From positions 186,001 to 250,000 of the forward strand of contig CAWGJH010000016.1 in the NCBI GenBank assembly GCA_963822695.1: a stretch of 64,000 bases of DNA, given 5' to 3'. The translations under genes were made by a program, and so were the position numbers. This document shows, piece by piece, positions 41,568 through 50,133 of the stretch. The notes beneath the pieces were generated by a model. It was not told the origin of the DNA. It made no database searches and saw nothing but the letters and a program-made list of their open reading frames with translations. The DNA is from GCA-003244245 sp963822695 (GTDB lineage: Bacteria > Actinomycetota > Actinomycetes > Mycobacteriales > Pseudonocardiaceae). Every line of letters begins with the position of its first letter. Position 1 is the first letter of the stretch.

Positions 41568-41969
41568 ATGAGGGTCGAGGCGCGGATCTTCGAGATCACC
41601 ACGGCGTTCTTCTTCCTGTCCGCGGCGGTCTACGGTCTGTGGTCGCATGGTGAGCCGGTGGGGTCAGCTTCGCTAACGCTGACCGGTGGGCTGACTCTCA
41701 TCGTCGGCACCTACTTCCGGTTCGTCTCCCGGCGAGTCCGGATGCGCCCCGAGGACAACCTCCAGGCCGAGGTCTCTGACGGCGCTGGTGAGATGGGTTT
41801 CTTCTCACCCGGCAGTTACTGGCCATTCGGGATGGCGCTGGGGGCCAGCGTGCTCGGGTTCGCGTTGGCTCTCGACCAGTGGTGGCTGGTTGCGGTCGGT
41901 ATCGCGCTGGTGCTCGGCACAGTCGCCGGGCTGGTCTTCGAGTACCACATCGGTCCCAAGCCGGAGTGA
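41568..41969 (+). CDS. ctaF: Cytochrome c oxidase subunit IV (actinobacterial)
   Basis: A small accessory subunit of the actinobacterial aa3 oxidase, 133 residues with four hydrophobic segments (ARIFEITTAFFFLSAAVYGL; ASLTLTGGLTLIVGTYFRF; WPFGMALGASVLGFALAL; WLVAVGIALVLGTVAGLVFE). A loop rich in Arg/Glu joins the helix pairs. It lies 53 bases after ctaC and is probably co-transcribed. It converges with qcrB, with an 8-base gap between stops. Confidence 0.93.
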   Translation: MRVEARIFEITTAFFFLSAAVYGLWSHGEPVGSASLTLTGGLTLIVGTYFRFVSRRVRMRPEDNLQAEVSDGAGEMGFFSPGSYWPFGMALGASVLGFALALDQWWLVAVGIALVLGTVAGLVFEYHIGPKPE

Positions 41970-41979
41970 ACGTTCCCGC

Positions 41980-43584
41980 TCATACCTCTTTGCCGACTGC
42001 TTGCTGACGAGAGTTCTCCAGTGCTCTTGTCTGATCGGCCGGGTCCGGCCTGAACAGGGAGCCGGGCACTGGGTTACCAGCTGAGCCGAGCTGGTTCATC
42101 CGCTTGGGCACCCGCGCCCCCTGGTACTCCAGTGGGATGGGATGACCGTGCCTATCGAGGCCGCCGAGGGGCTGGTGCATCTCGATGAACTCACCGTGTG
42201 GCAGCCGCTTGATGATGCCGGTCTCAATGCCGTGTTCGAGGATCGCTCGGTCGGCGCGCTGCAGGCCGAGGCAGATCCGGTAGGTGACGTAGTACGCGAT
42301 GGGTGGCAACAACAGCAGACCGATGCGGCCTGCCCAGGTGGTGGCGTTCAGCGAGATGTCGAACGTGTACGCAATGACGTCGTTGCCGCCGGAGAGCAGC
42401 AGCACGAACATGAACGCGGCCGCCATCATGCCCAAGCTAGTTCGCACCGGGACGTCTCGGGGGCGCTGCAGCAGGTTGTGGGAGGCGTTGTCCTTGGTGA
42501 GCTTGCGCTCGATGGCGGGGTATGCAAATGCAAGGGTGAACATGATGCCGGGGATCACCATCGTCGGCCAGAACGACGCGGGGATCATGTAGTTGCCCAG
42601 GTAGATCTCCCAGGCTGGCCACAGCCGGGCGGAGCCGTCCAGCCAACCGACATACCAGTCAGGCTGCGAGGCCGCCGAGACCTGGGCCGCGTTGTACGGG
42701 CCGAAGTTCCATATCGGGTTGATCTGGAACAGTCCCGCCATGATGCAGATCAACCCGATATTCACCATGGCGAAGCCGCTGGCCTTCGTCGCGAAGATCG
42801 GCAAGATGCGGACACCGACCACATTGCGCTCGGTGCGCCCGGGCCCGGGAAACTGCGTGTGCTTCTGGTACCAGACCAGGCCGAGATGCACGGCGATGAG
42901 CGCGACCAGGATGCCCGGGATGAGCAGCACGTGGACGATGAAGAACCGAGGAATGATCAGGTTTCCGGGGAACATGCCGCCGAAGATCGCCCATTGTGCC
43001 CAGGTGCCGATCACTGGCGGCGACATGATGATCGCCGAGATGATCCGGAGCCCGGTGCCCGAGAGCAGGTCATCGGGCAGCGAGTAGCCGGTGAGGCCCT
43101 CGAGCCCGGCCAGGATCGCGAGGGTGACGCCGATCGTCCAGTTCGTCTCTCGCGGTTTGCGGAAGGCGCCGGTGTAGAAGGTGCGGAACATGTGGGCCAC
43201 GATGGCCGCGACGAACAGCAGCGCCGCCCAGTGGTGCACCTGCCGGACGAACAGCCCACCGCGGACATCGAAGGACAGCTGCAGGGTCGACTCGAACGCC
43301 CGGGACATCTCGATCCCGCGGAGGTTCTCGTAGACTCCGTTGTACTTGACCTCCTCCATGGAGGGGTCGAAGAACAGCGTCAGGTACGTCCCGGACAGCA
43401 GCAGCACGATGAAACTGTTCAGTGCGATCTCACCGAGCATGAACGACCAGTGCGTCGGGAAGACCTTGTTGATCTGCCGGCGCATGCCGGCGGCCAGGTG
43501 AAACCGCTGGTCCAGCTCGTCGGCTGCCTTGTCCGCTCTGGCTGCCAAGCCCCCAGATGTGGTTGGCGTCGTCATCGCGCTCAT
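41980..43584 (-). CDS. qcrB: Cytochrome bc1 complex cytochrome b subunit
   Basis: The di-haem b membrane subunit that oxidises menaquinol. At 534 residues it has the actinobacterial length with the extra C-terminal region. Helices contain the haem-ligating pairs (RQVHHWAALLFVAAIVAHMF; IPRFFIVHVLLIPGILVALI and HLGLVWYQKH). A Qo-site PxW-type stretch may be PIWNFGPYNAAQ. The start overlaps the stop of qcrA (ATGA). QcrA, QcrB and QcrC are encoded as one operon, in the order qcrC-qcrA-qcrB on this strand. Confidence 0.96.
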   Translation of the reverse strand: MSAMTTPTTSGGLAARADKAADELDQRFHLAAGMRRQINKVFPTHWSFMLGEIALNSFIVLLLSGTYLTLFFDPSMEEVKYNGVYENLRGIEMSRAFESTLQLSFDVRGGLFVRQVHHWAALLFVAAIVAHMFRTFYTGAFRKPRETNWTIGVTLAILAGLEGLTGYSLPDDLLSGTGLRIISAIIMSPPVIGTWAQWAIFGGMFPGNLIIPRFFIVHVLLIPGILVALIAVHLGLVWYQKHTQFPGPGRTERNVVGVRILPIFATKASGFAMVNIGLICIMAGLFQINPIWNFGPYNAAQVSAASQPDWYVGWLDGSARLWPAWEIYLGNYMIPASFWPTMVIPGIMFTLAFAYPAIERKLTKDNASHNLLQRPRDVPVRTSLGMMAAAFMFVLLLSGGNDVIAYTFDISLNATTWAGRIGLLLLPPIAYYVTYRICLGLQRADRAILEHGIETGIIKRLPHGEFIEMHQPLGGLDRHGHPIPLEYQGARVPKRMNQLGSAGNPVPGSLFRPDPADQTRALENSRQQAVGKEV

Positions 43585-44747
43585 GACCTCCGCTCCCAGA
43601 ACGCTGGTCCTACGGGCTCGATAAAATCGCCCTTGGCATAGAAGTAGCCCTCATCGTTCACGCCGATATGCAGCTGAGGCAAGGCCCTGGTAGCCGGACC
43701 GAAGATCGGCTTGGCGTACTCCAGCATGTCGAACTGCGACTGGTGGCATGGGCACAGCAGCCGAGCGGTCTGGGCCTCGTACAGCGAAGCGGGGCAGCCC
43801 AGGTGGGTGCAGATCTTTGAGTACGCGTAGAAGTCGCCGTAGTGGAAGTCCACCTGGCCCTTGCGCTGGACCACCTGCGCTGCCTGCTCAGGGCGCAACC
43901 GGATGAGCATGACCGGGCTGTTGGAGGCGCCCAGCGCATCGTGCGCCTCCTTCTCCGACCAGGAGTGCTTGTACGGGAAGACCGTCGCGATGCTGCCGGC
44001 GGCTAGGTCTTCGGGGCGCGCCAGGGTGAGCTGCTCGGCGTCATAGCGAAGGAACACCGGTTCACCGTTGTCCGAGCGCCAGGGCGTCACCCACAGTGCG
44101 GCGTGGTCCCCGCCCTTCCACGGGTTGCGGACCAGGCCGCCCAGGGCGAAGACCCCCAGCCCGGCTCCGAGGACGGCGGCCCCGAGGCCGGCCGATCGCT
44201 TGATCAGGGATCGCCGCCCGAAGCCGCTGCTGGCGGCGGAGTCGGCCAGGATCGTGCTCGTGGTCACCCGGTCCACCTCGGCGGAACCGCCCATGTGCCG
44301 CTCCTGGACGGCGGTCTCGTGCGGCATCAGGTTCTTGGCGTAGGCGATTGTCCCGCCGCCGACGGCGAACACTGACAACCCGAAGAGCACCCCAATGATC
44401 GGCGTGTAGAGCTGGTAGAGCAGGTGCCGGCTGCCCGGGCTGCCAGGCGGGGCATACTCGTAGGGCCAGAACAGGTAGGCCACCAGGAAACCCAGCCCGG
44501 CCAGCGCCGCGATGATGAACCACCGCGCGACCCTGCGCTCGGTGCGCTTCTCCGCACGGGTACCCGGCACCGGGAACGGATCCTCCCGGTGCGTGATGGT
44601 GACCCCGTCCAGCGCCAAGCCCAGCCGGACCAGCTCTTCGCGGCTTAACCTCGACAGGTCGGCATCACTGTCAGCATCACTGGGGGGCTGTCGCTGCCCA
44701 GTAGACCCCCCCACTGGCCCCCCGTGCGATCCCCCGTGGCCGCTCAT
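43581..44747 (-). CDS. qcrA: Cytochrome bc1 complex Rieske iron-sulfur subunit
   Basis: Carries the [2Fe-2S] cluster that takes the first electron from menaquinol. Cluster ligands are in KICTHLGCPAS and LLCPCHQSQFDM. The actinobacterial form has three membrane helices (WFIIAALAGLGFLVAYLFW; YTPIIGVLFGLSVFAVGGG; AGLGAAVLGAGLGVFALGGL) and a Tat-like twin Arg before the last (GFGRRSLIKRS). The ATG at 44747 overlaps the qcrC stop (ATGA) and follows GGAGCGAAGGC. 388 residues. Confidence 0.96.
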   Translation of the reverse strand: MSGHGGSHGGPVGGSTGQRQPPSDADSDADLSRLSREELVRLGLALDGVTITHREDPFPVPGTRAEKRTERRVARWFIIAALAGLGFLVAYLFWPYEYAPPGSPGSRHLLYQLYTPIIGVLFGLSVFAVGGGTIAYAKNLMPHETAVQERHMGGSAEVDRVTTSTILADSAASSGFGRRSLIKRSAGLGAAVLGAGLGVFALGGLVRNPWKGGDHAALWVTPWRSDNGEPVFLRYDAEQLTLARPEDLAAGSIATVFPYKHSWSEKEAHDALGASNSPVMLIRLRPEQAAQVVQRKGQVDFHYGDFYAYSKICTHLGCPASLYEAQTARLLCPCHQSQFDMLEYAKPIFGPATRALPQLHIGVNDEGYFYAKGDFIEPVGPAFWERRS

Positions 44748-45646
44748 GCCTTCGCTCCGATCCACAGCGTGACGGCGACCAGCGCCGAGATACCAATGAT
44801 CCACGCGACCAGACCCTCCGGGACGGGCCCGAAGCCACCGAGGGAGTAGCCACCTGGGTTGTTGGGTGCCTTCGTGAAGGACTGCACGTAGGCGATGATG
44901 TCGCGCTTGTCCTGCGGGGTCAGCTGCCGGTCGGAGAACCTGGGCATGCTCTGCGGTCCGCTGATCATCGCGGCGTAGATCTGCTGGGGGTTCACGTCCC
45001 CGATCGCGGGCGCGTACTTGCCGGAGGACAGCGCGATACCGCGCCCAGTGAAGTTGTGGCAGGACGCGCAGTTGAGCCGGAACAGGTCACCACCCCGAGC
45101 CGGGTCACCGCCGGCGAGACTGCTTGTCGGCACCACCGGACCACCGCCGTTGGCCTGCACGAAGGCGCCCAGCGCGTCGATCTCCTGAGGGCTGAAGCTG
45201 ACTGGCTTCTGGGCGATTTGCGCTTCCTGGCGCGTCGCGGGCATCCGTCCGGTGGAGACTTGAAAGTACACAGCGGCCTGGCCGACACCGATCAGACTTG
45301 GCCCGCGGTCTTTGACTCCCTGCAGGTTGACGCCGTGGCAGCTGATGCAGGCGTTGTCGTAGAGCTGCTCGCCCTGGCGAACCAGTGGATCCCCCTGGGC
45401 ATTCTTCTGGGCCAGTTTTTCTTGGGCGTGTGCGGTCTGCGGCTGCGGGGCGAACACCGTATACAGCCCGCCGAGGGCCAGTAATGCTACGCCGAGTGTG
45501 AGCATCCCCGACAACCGACGACGCAGGCGGCTGTGTCCTGCCGGCTGTCCTGCCGGCTTCTTTGCCCGCGTTGCTCTGTGGTCCGACGACCTGGTTGGGC
45601 TCGATCCGGTGGGGCCCCATCGGGCGCCGGGTGTGTCGCTGGTCAT
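44744..45646 (-). CDS. qcrC: Cytochrome bc1 complex di-haem cytochrome c subunit
   Basis: A membrane-anchored c-type cytochrome with two haem sites, ACISCHGVNLQG and NCASCHNFTGRG, that links bc1 directly to the aa3 oxidase. An N-terminal basic stretch is followed by a membrane helix (LTLGVALLALGGLYTVFAP) and a C-terminal helix (GLVAWIIGISALVAVTLWIG) as anchor. 300 residues. The N-terminal ~45 residues before the first helix are longer and more Arg/Ser-rich than I expect. First gene of the qcr operon, 92 bases downstream of ctaE. Confidence 0.95.
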   Translation of the reverse strand: MTSDTPGARWGPTGSSPTRSSDHRATRAKKPAGQPAGHSRLRRRLSGMLTLGVALLALGGLYTVFAPQPQTAHAQEKLAQKNAQGDPLVRQGEQLYDNACISCHGVNLQGVKDRGPSLIGVGQAAVYFQVSTGRMPATRQEAQIAQKPVSFSPQEIDALGAFVQANGGGPVVPTSSLAGGDPARGGDLFRLNCASCHNFTGRGIALSSGKYAPAIGDVNPQQIYAAMISGPQSMPRFSDRQLTPQDKRDIIAYVQSFTKAPNNPGGYSLGGFGPVPEGLVAWIIGISALVAVTLWIGAKA

Positions 45647-45738
45647 CAGTCTCGGCTACCCCTGCTGTCTTGTTCGGCTTTCGGTGCTCGATGCTCGGGC
45701 CGGATCGGGCCTTCCGCAGCGGCCCCCTGGCGGCGGTG

Positions 45739-46377
45739 CTAAGGCAAGAAGTAGATCGTGGCGAACAGGCCAATCCACACCACGTCAACGAAGTGCCAGT
45801 AGTAAGACACGACGATCGCGGCGGTAGCTTGGGCCGGAGTGAACTTGCTCAGCTTGGTCCGGACGATGAGGAAGATGAACGCGATCAGGCCGCCGGTCAC
45901 GTGCAAGGCGTGGAACCCAGTGGTGAGGTAGAACACGGTGCCGTAAGCGCTCGACGCGATCGTGAGGCCCTGCTCCGTGACAAGGTTGTGGTACTCGTTC
46001 AGCGCTCCCAGCACGAACAGTAGACCCATGACGAACGTGATCGAGTACCACAGTCGGAGCCCGAAAACATCGCCCTGCTCGGCCTTGAACACGCCCCACT
46101 GGCAGGTGAACGACGAGGATACCAGGATGATCGTAATTACCAGCGCGTAAGGAATGTCGAGATGAATCGGCTCCCCGGTGGCTGCGAGGACCGGCGGCCA
46201 TGGCCCGTCGTGCTGCGCCTTCACCGTGAAGAACATCGAGAACAGGCCGGCGAAGAACATCAACTCGCTGGACAGCCACACGATGGTTCCGACGCTGACC
46301 ATGTTGGGCCGGTTCAGCGAGTGCACCCGCTGGCTGATAGAGGGCCCTGCCAGGCTGGACGAGGTCACGATGAGCAT
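45739..46377 (-). CDS. ctaE: Cytochrome c oxidase subunit III
   Basis: A membrane subunit of the aa3 oxidase, five hydrophobic helices in about 212 residues (VGTIVWLSSELMFFAGLFSM; LVITIILVSSSFTCQWGVF; GFHALHVTGGLIAFIFLIV; YYWHFVDVVWIGLFATIYF). Start uncertain: ATG 46377 or GTG 46368 (VTSSSLAGPSISQRVHSLNR), both without a good ribosome binding site. The family normally begins a few residues ahead of SISQRVHSLNRPNMVSVGT. First in the ctaE-qcrC-qcrA-qcrB order. Subunit I (ctaD) is not in the window. Confidence 0.94.
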   Translation of the reverse strand: MLIVTSSSLAGPSISQRVHSLNRPNMVSVGTIVWLSSELMFFAGLFSMFFTVKAQHDGPWPPVLAATGEPIHLDIPYALVITIILVSSSFTCQWGVFKAEQGDVFGLRLWYSITFVMGLLFVLGALNEYHNLVTEQGLTIASSAYGTVFYLTTGFHALHVTGGLIAFIFLIVRTKLSKFTPAQATAAIVVSYYWHFVDVVWIGLFATIYFLP

Positions 46378-46633
46378 TATGACCAAAGGTGTCGGCGTCG
46401 GCTGGACCGGGGCCGACGGGATGCCGCAAGAGTGACGATCCCCACCCGGTGTTCCCGCCAGCGGTGGCCTGGGTGTGGTCTGCGGCATAGGATACAGACA
46501 CGCAGAGTGACACCACACCGCCCCGCAGCGGGAGTAATTGTCCGTATACGATCAGCACCCCACTCGACCCGACCGCGTGGTCTGCTGTCGGCGGGGACAC
46601 CCACACTACCGATACTGAGGACCTCGAACGCAG

Positions 46634-47062
46634 ATGAACGCCTCGAGTGACGCCACCACGGTACTGGTCTTCAGCCACCGGCCAGAAGTGCGCGAGGCCA
46701 TCATCAACGCTGTGGGGCGGCGGCCTGCGGCTGATGTCGGCCGCGTGCACTATGTCGAAGCCGGGACGATCGCCGAGGTGCTGGCCGAGGTCAACGCGGG
46801 TGGCGTAAACCTGGCCATCCTGGACGGTGAGGCACAACCCACCGGAGGGATGGGGTTATCTCGCCAGCTCAAGAACGAGATTGCGCAGTGCCCGCCGATG
46901 ATCGTTGCCGTGCAGCGCAGGGACGACCGCTGGTTGGCGGTCTGGTCGCAGGCCGACGCGGTGATCGTGCACCCGCTGGATCCGTTGACTGCGGCCGAGA
47001 CCGTGGCCGAGGTGCTCCGCTCGCGGCGGTCGCGGGCAGTGAACAATTCAGGGAACGAGTGA
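46634..47062 (+). CDS. Receiver-like hypothetical protein upstream of trpD
   Basis: A 142-residue alpha/beta protein with the outline of a response-regulator receiver: TTVLVFSHRPEVREAIINAV, AGGVNLAILDGEAQPTGGMG (Asp at the phosphorylation position is plausible), then PPMIVAVQRRDDRWLAVW and ADAVIVHPLDPLTAAETVAE. There is no output domain and no kinase nearby. I recall it as conserved between ctaE and trpD in Pseudonocardiales-type genomes. Its TGA overlaps the start of trpD (GTGA), so the two are probably co-translated. Confidence 0.75.
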   Translation: MNASSDATTVLVFSHRPEVREAIINAVGRRPAADVGRVHYVEAGTIAEVLAEVNAGGVNLAILDGEAQPTGGMGLSRQLKNEIAQCPPMIVAVQRRDDRWLAVWSQADAVIVHPLDPLTAAETVAEVLRSRRSRAVNNSGNE

Positions 47063-48135
47063 GATCGCGCAGCATGGTGGCGCCGATCCGTTCCCGCAGT
47101 TGGCCAGCGCTGCTGGGCCACCTGGTCGCTGGTACTGACCTGGATGCCCAGGACACGACGTGGGCGATGAACCAGGTGATGTCTGGTGTGGCCACGCAGG
47201 CTCAGATAGCCGCGTTCGTGGTGGCGCTGCGGGTCAAGGGCGAGACGCCGGCGGAGATCGCCGGCCTAGCCGATGGCATGCTTGTGCACGCCTGCCGGGT
47301 GCACGTTCCCCAGCGGGCTGTTGACGTGGTCGGCACCGGAGGCGACCACGCGCACACCGTCAACATCTCCACGATGGCGGCGCTGGTGACTGCCGCTGCC
47401 GGCGCGCCGGTGGTCAAGCACGGTAACCGCGCGGCGTCCTCACAGTGCGGCGCGGCGGACGTGCTTGAGGCACTCGGTGTGGCGATCGATCTCGGCCCGG
47501 AGCAGGTAGCACGGTGTGTCGCCGAGGCGGGAATCGGATTTTGCTTCGCGCCCCAGTTTCACCCAGCGATGCGGCACGTGGCGGCGGTGCGCCGGGAGAT
47601 CGGGATCCCCACAGCCTTCAACTTCCTCGGGCCACTGATCAATCCCGCGCAGCCGGGTGCTGGGCTGGTGGGCTGCGCGGATCCGCGGATGGCGCGGGTG
47701 ATGGCCCAGGTGCTCGCCGACCGTGGAGTCAGTGCGCTAGTGGTACGCGGCGACGACGGGCTCGACGAGATCACCACCACGACCACCACCTCGGTGTGGG
47801 TGGTCAACGGCGCCATGGTGCGGCGTGATCAGTTGGATCCGGCTGCGCTGGGTGTTCCGGTGGCCCGCCGGGAGGACCTGCGTGGGGGGGACGCTGCGAC
47901 CAATGCCGATGTGGTGCGGCGCCTGCTCGCCGGCGATCGCGGCCCGGTGCGGGACGCCGTGCTCCTCAACGCTGCCGCGGCGCTTGCCGTGCACCGCGGC
48001 GTGACCGGTGATCTGGTCAGCGATCTCCGAGAAATGACACAGCGTGCCGCCCAGGCTATTGACTCTGGCGCCGCGGGTGCGCTGCTGGAGTACTGGGCGA
48101 GGCTGACCATCCAGCTGTCCGCGACTGTTCGCTGA
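47059..48135 (+). CDS. trpD: Anthranilate phosphoribosyltransferase
   Basis: Second step of the tryptophan branch, joining anthranilate and PRPP. The PRPP-binding stretch is VDVVGTGGDHAHTVNIST. Others are VKHGNRAASSQCGAADVLEA, MRHVAAVRREIGIPTAFNFL and GDDGLDEITTTTTT (second metal site). GTG 47059 overlaps the previous stop and has AGGGAACGA upstream; ATG 47074 is an alternative. The product is 358 residues. Two departures from the usual KHGNRSVSSKSGSADVLE motif (AAS, CGAADV) are conservative. Same position as in mycobacteria. Confidence 0.95.
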   Translation: MRSRSMVAPIRSRSWPALLGHLVAGTDLDAQDTTWAMNQVMSGVATQAQIAAFVVALRVKGETPAEIAGLADGMLVHACRVHVPQRAVDVVGTGGDHAHTVNISTMAALVTAAAGAPVVKHGNRAASSQCGAADVLEALGVAIDLGPEQVARCVAEAGIGFCFAPQFHPAMRHVAAVRREIGIPTAFNFLGPLINPAQPGAGLVGCADPRMARVMAQVLADRGVSALVVRGDDGLDEITTTTTTSVWVVNGAMVRRDQLDPAALGVPVARREDLRGGDAATNADVVRRLLAGDRGPVRDAVLLNAAAALAVHRGVTGDLVSDLREMTQRAAQAIDSGAAGALLEYWARLTIQLSATVR

Positions 48136-48380
48136 CAGGGGTACTCGCGGGGGCGCTAACAGGGGGGCGCTGTCACTTCCCGTACTGGTTGGCGGCTGCA
48201 GTGTGAACGGAAAGTAATCGCCAATCGTGAAGTGCCCTCTCCAGGATGGCATGACGATGCTGTTCGGGTGAAGATCCGCGCCCGCGTGCCCGCAGGAGCG
48301 TTAGGCCACATGCGCGGGATGGTCTCCCGCTACTAGCCGGGTATCCGGACGTGAGGTCCGAGAATAGGAGACAGCCGCGG
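48136..48380 (+). other. Long leader upstream of first NlpC/P60 gene, possible structured RNA
   Basis: The 245-base gap before the GTG at 48381 contains GGGTGAAGATCCGCG (~48267-48281), which is similar to the GGGTGAATCC core seen in the ydaO-type riboswitch at 49968-50106. The second ydaO landmark (GAACCCGTCAGC) is not found, so this is at most a degenerate or different element. Short palindromes lie at 48340-48356. Confidence 0.25.
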
Positions 48381-49418
48381 GTGGTGTCCCATCGTCAGGA
48401 CCGCGTCCTTCGGAGCGTGGCGGCTGGCGTGGCCTTCGCTGCCGTGCTGAGCATGCCACCAGCGCTTGCGGTTGCCGACCCAGGTCCTGCGCCCGATCCT
48501 GCGGGGAGCGTTGCTCAGGTTCGGGCGTTGAGCCGTCAGGCCGAGGTGATCACCGAGCAGTGGAAGCTGGCCACAGACCGGCTGCTGGCCCGTCAAATCG
48601 ATGCGAACCGGGCGCATAGTGATGCGGCAGCCGCGACGGCCGTCGCTGACCAGGCCCGTGCTGCGCAGAGCGCGTTCCGCGCTCAGGTGGATCGGCTGAC
48701 CAGCGCCACCTTTGAGGGTGTCCGGATCAGCAGCCTGACCGCGATGCTGATCAGCGACTCACCGCAACAATTCATGGATCAGATGTCCGCGCTGGACGTG
48801 CTGGCGGTGAGCAACAGGACGGCGATGGACAAGCTCGCGGCCGTGGTCTCCCGTACCGAGCAGGCAGAACTCGCTGCCACCGACGCCGAGACGCGAGCGG
48901 CCGTCGCTGAGCTCGACGCCGCTCGGATAGCTGGCGATGTGGCCCAGGCCCGGCTTGAGATGGGCCGTCAGATCAATCTCGTGCAGGAGCGTCTCGGCAA
49001 GCTCACCCCTGACGAGTTCGCCCATTATGCCTCTGAGGGATTTACCGACTACCCGATCGACATGGTCGGTGACACCATCGGGATCAAGGCCCTGCGGGCC
49101 GCGCTGACCCGCCAGGGGGCACCGTATATCTGGGGAGCCGAGGGGCCGAGCACCTTCGATTGCTCAGGTCTGGTGATGTGGGCTTACCGCCAAGCCGGGG
49201 TAAGTCTACCGAGAGTGGCCTTCGACCAGTCCCGGGTGGGCACCGCTGTGGTCTCGGGCCTGCTTCCAGGAGACCTCATCGCGCTGTACTGGCCAGTGAG
49301 CCATATCGGCATCTACGTGGGGAACGGGCTCTACATCAACGCGCCGCAGAGCGGCGATGTAGTCAAAGTCGCCAGGGTCCCGTGGCGTGACGTCACGGCG
49401 ATCCGCCGGATCGGGTGA
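48381..49418 (+). CDS. NlpC/P60 peptidoglycan hydrolase (RipC-like), copy 1
   Basis: A secreted cell-wall endopeptidase that would cut peptide stems. Signal peptide (SVAAGVAFAAVLSMPPALAV), a long coiled coil from ~45 to 215 (VRALSRQAEVITEQWKLATD), then the C-terminal NlpC/P60 domain with catalytic Cys in STFDCSGLVMWAYRQ and His in VSHIGIYVGNGLYINAPQ. GTG 48381 is supported by AGGAGA 9 bases before; a GTG at 48351 is less good. 345 residues. It pairs with a close paralogue at 50134. In mycobacteria one such gene (ripC-type, Rv2190c) occupies this place. Confidence 0.92.
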   Translation: MVSHRQDRVLRSVAAGVAFAAVLSMPPALAVADPGPAPDPAGSVAQVRALSRQAEVITEQWKLATDRLLARQIDANRAHSDAAAATAVADQARAAQSAFRAQVDRLTSATFEGVRISSLTAMLISDSPQQFMDQMSALDVLAVSNRTAMDKLAAVVSRTEQAELAATDAETRAAVAELDAARIAGDVAQARLEMGRQINLVQERLGKLTPDEFAHYASEGFTDYPIDMVGDTIGIKALRAALTRQGAPYIWGAEGPSTFDCSGLVMWAYRQAGVSLPRVAFDQSRVGTAVVSGLLPGDLIALYWPVSHIGIYVGNGLYINAPQSGDVVKVARVPWRDVTAIRRIG

Positions 49419-49519
49419 TTCCGCTCCAGAATCGAGCGACCGAAATTGTCAGTGTCGCGGTCTACCGTCCGCAGTGACCAGATCACGAGCGAGACCCAGA
49501 TCAGGAGACGGAACCCGAC

Positions 49520-49804
49520 ATGATCGTGGATTGCGACCGGTGTGAGGTGCGCGGCGGTGCCTGCCAGGACTGCGTCATCACCGTGCTGCTCGGAGCCCCG
49601 CCGGGTGGCGTCGAGTTGGATGGCACTGAACGACGGGCGCTCAACACTTTGGCCGAGGTTGGCATGGTGCCCCGCCTCCGATTGGTGGATCGCTACGAGG
49701 ATCGCAAAGTAACGCCACCGGAGACCAATACTGGTGCCCACCTGAGCAAGGGCGCTGAGCGGTGTGCAGCTGGCGGTGAGCGGTCTAGGTGGCACGTGAG
49801 CTGA
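49520..49804 (+). CDS. Small conserved Cys-rich hypothetical
   Basis: A 94-residue protein whose first half is a conserved actinobacterial module: MIVDCDRCEVRGGACQDCVI, then TVLLGAPPGGVELDGTERRA and VGMVPRLRLV. The four cysteines (CxxC...CxxC) suggest a small zinc or disulfide site. The last 35 residues look unconserved. The ATG follows TCAGGAGACGGAACCCGAC. I recall the same gene between NlpC/P60 genes in related genomes. Function unknown. Confidence 0.75.
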   Translation: MIVDCDRCEVRGGACQDCVITVLLGAPPGGVELDGTERRALNTLAEVGMVPRLRLVDRYEDRKVTPPETNTGAHLSKGAERCAAGGERSRWHVS

Positions 49805-49967
49805 TCGGCGGGGCTGACGCTGCTTCGGCTTGCCGTGACGTCCATCGTGCCCAGCGGTCACTTTGCCCCTTTGTTGGCGCATAGGTGGTGACAGCGTCGG
49901 TAACCTTTCGTAATCTTCCCGAGGCCTTAGCGGTAGATGCCTCCCAGACTGGGCGGCAACGCGGGTC

Positions 49968-50106
49968 ACTGCCGAATCGGCTGCGTCAGGCAGCCGAACC
50001 GGGGATGCCTTTTCTTGGGTGAATCCGGGTGGGCACGAGTGCCTGCCCGGTGAGGGCTTGCGTCCGCTCTCGGCTCGAACCCGTCAGCGAGACCCGGTGA
50101 GGCGGT
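49968..50106 (+). ncRNA. ydaO-type (cyclic di-AMP) riboswitch
   Basis: Conserved blocks are recognised: AGCCGAACCGGGG (~49992-50004), GGGTGAATCC (50017-50026) and CTCGAACCCGTCAGCGAGAC then CCGGTGAGGCGG at the 3' end (50074-50105). The ends pair (ACTGCC 49968-49973 with GGCGGT 50101-50106), as the P1 stem should. It lies directly upstream of an NlpC/P60 hydrolase gene, the classic actinobacterial context, where c-di-AMP binding turns expression off. Confidence 0.82.
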
Positions 50107-50133
50107 CCACAGGGGAGAGGAGATAGCCGCGAC

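Noticed and set aside
42142..43641. A 499-residue plus-strand open frame opposite qcrB.
   Set aside because: Antisense shadow of a certain gene; the composition (many Asp, Arg, Val, Gln) is an artefact of the reverse frame.
48250..48380. A second ydaO riboswitch ahead of the first NlpC/P60 gene.
   Set aside because: Only a GGGTGAA-ATCC-like core is present and the conserved 3' half is missing; recorded only as a possible structured leader.
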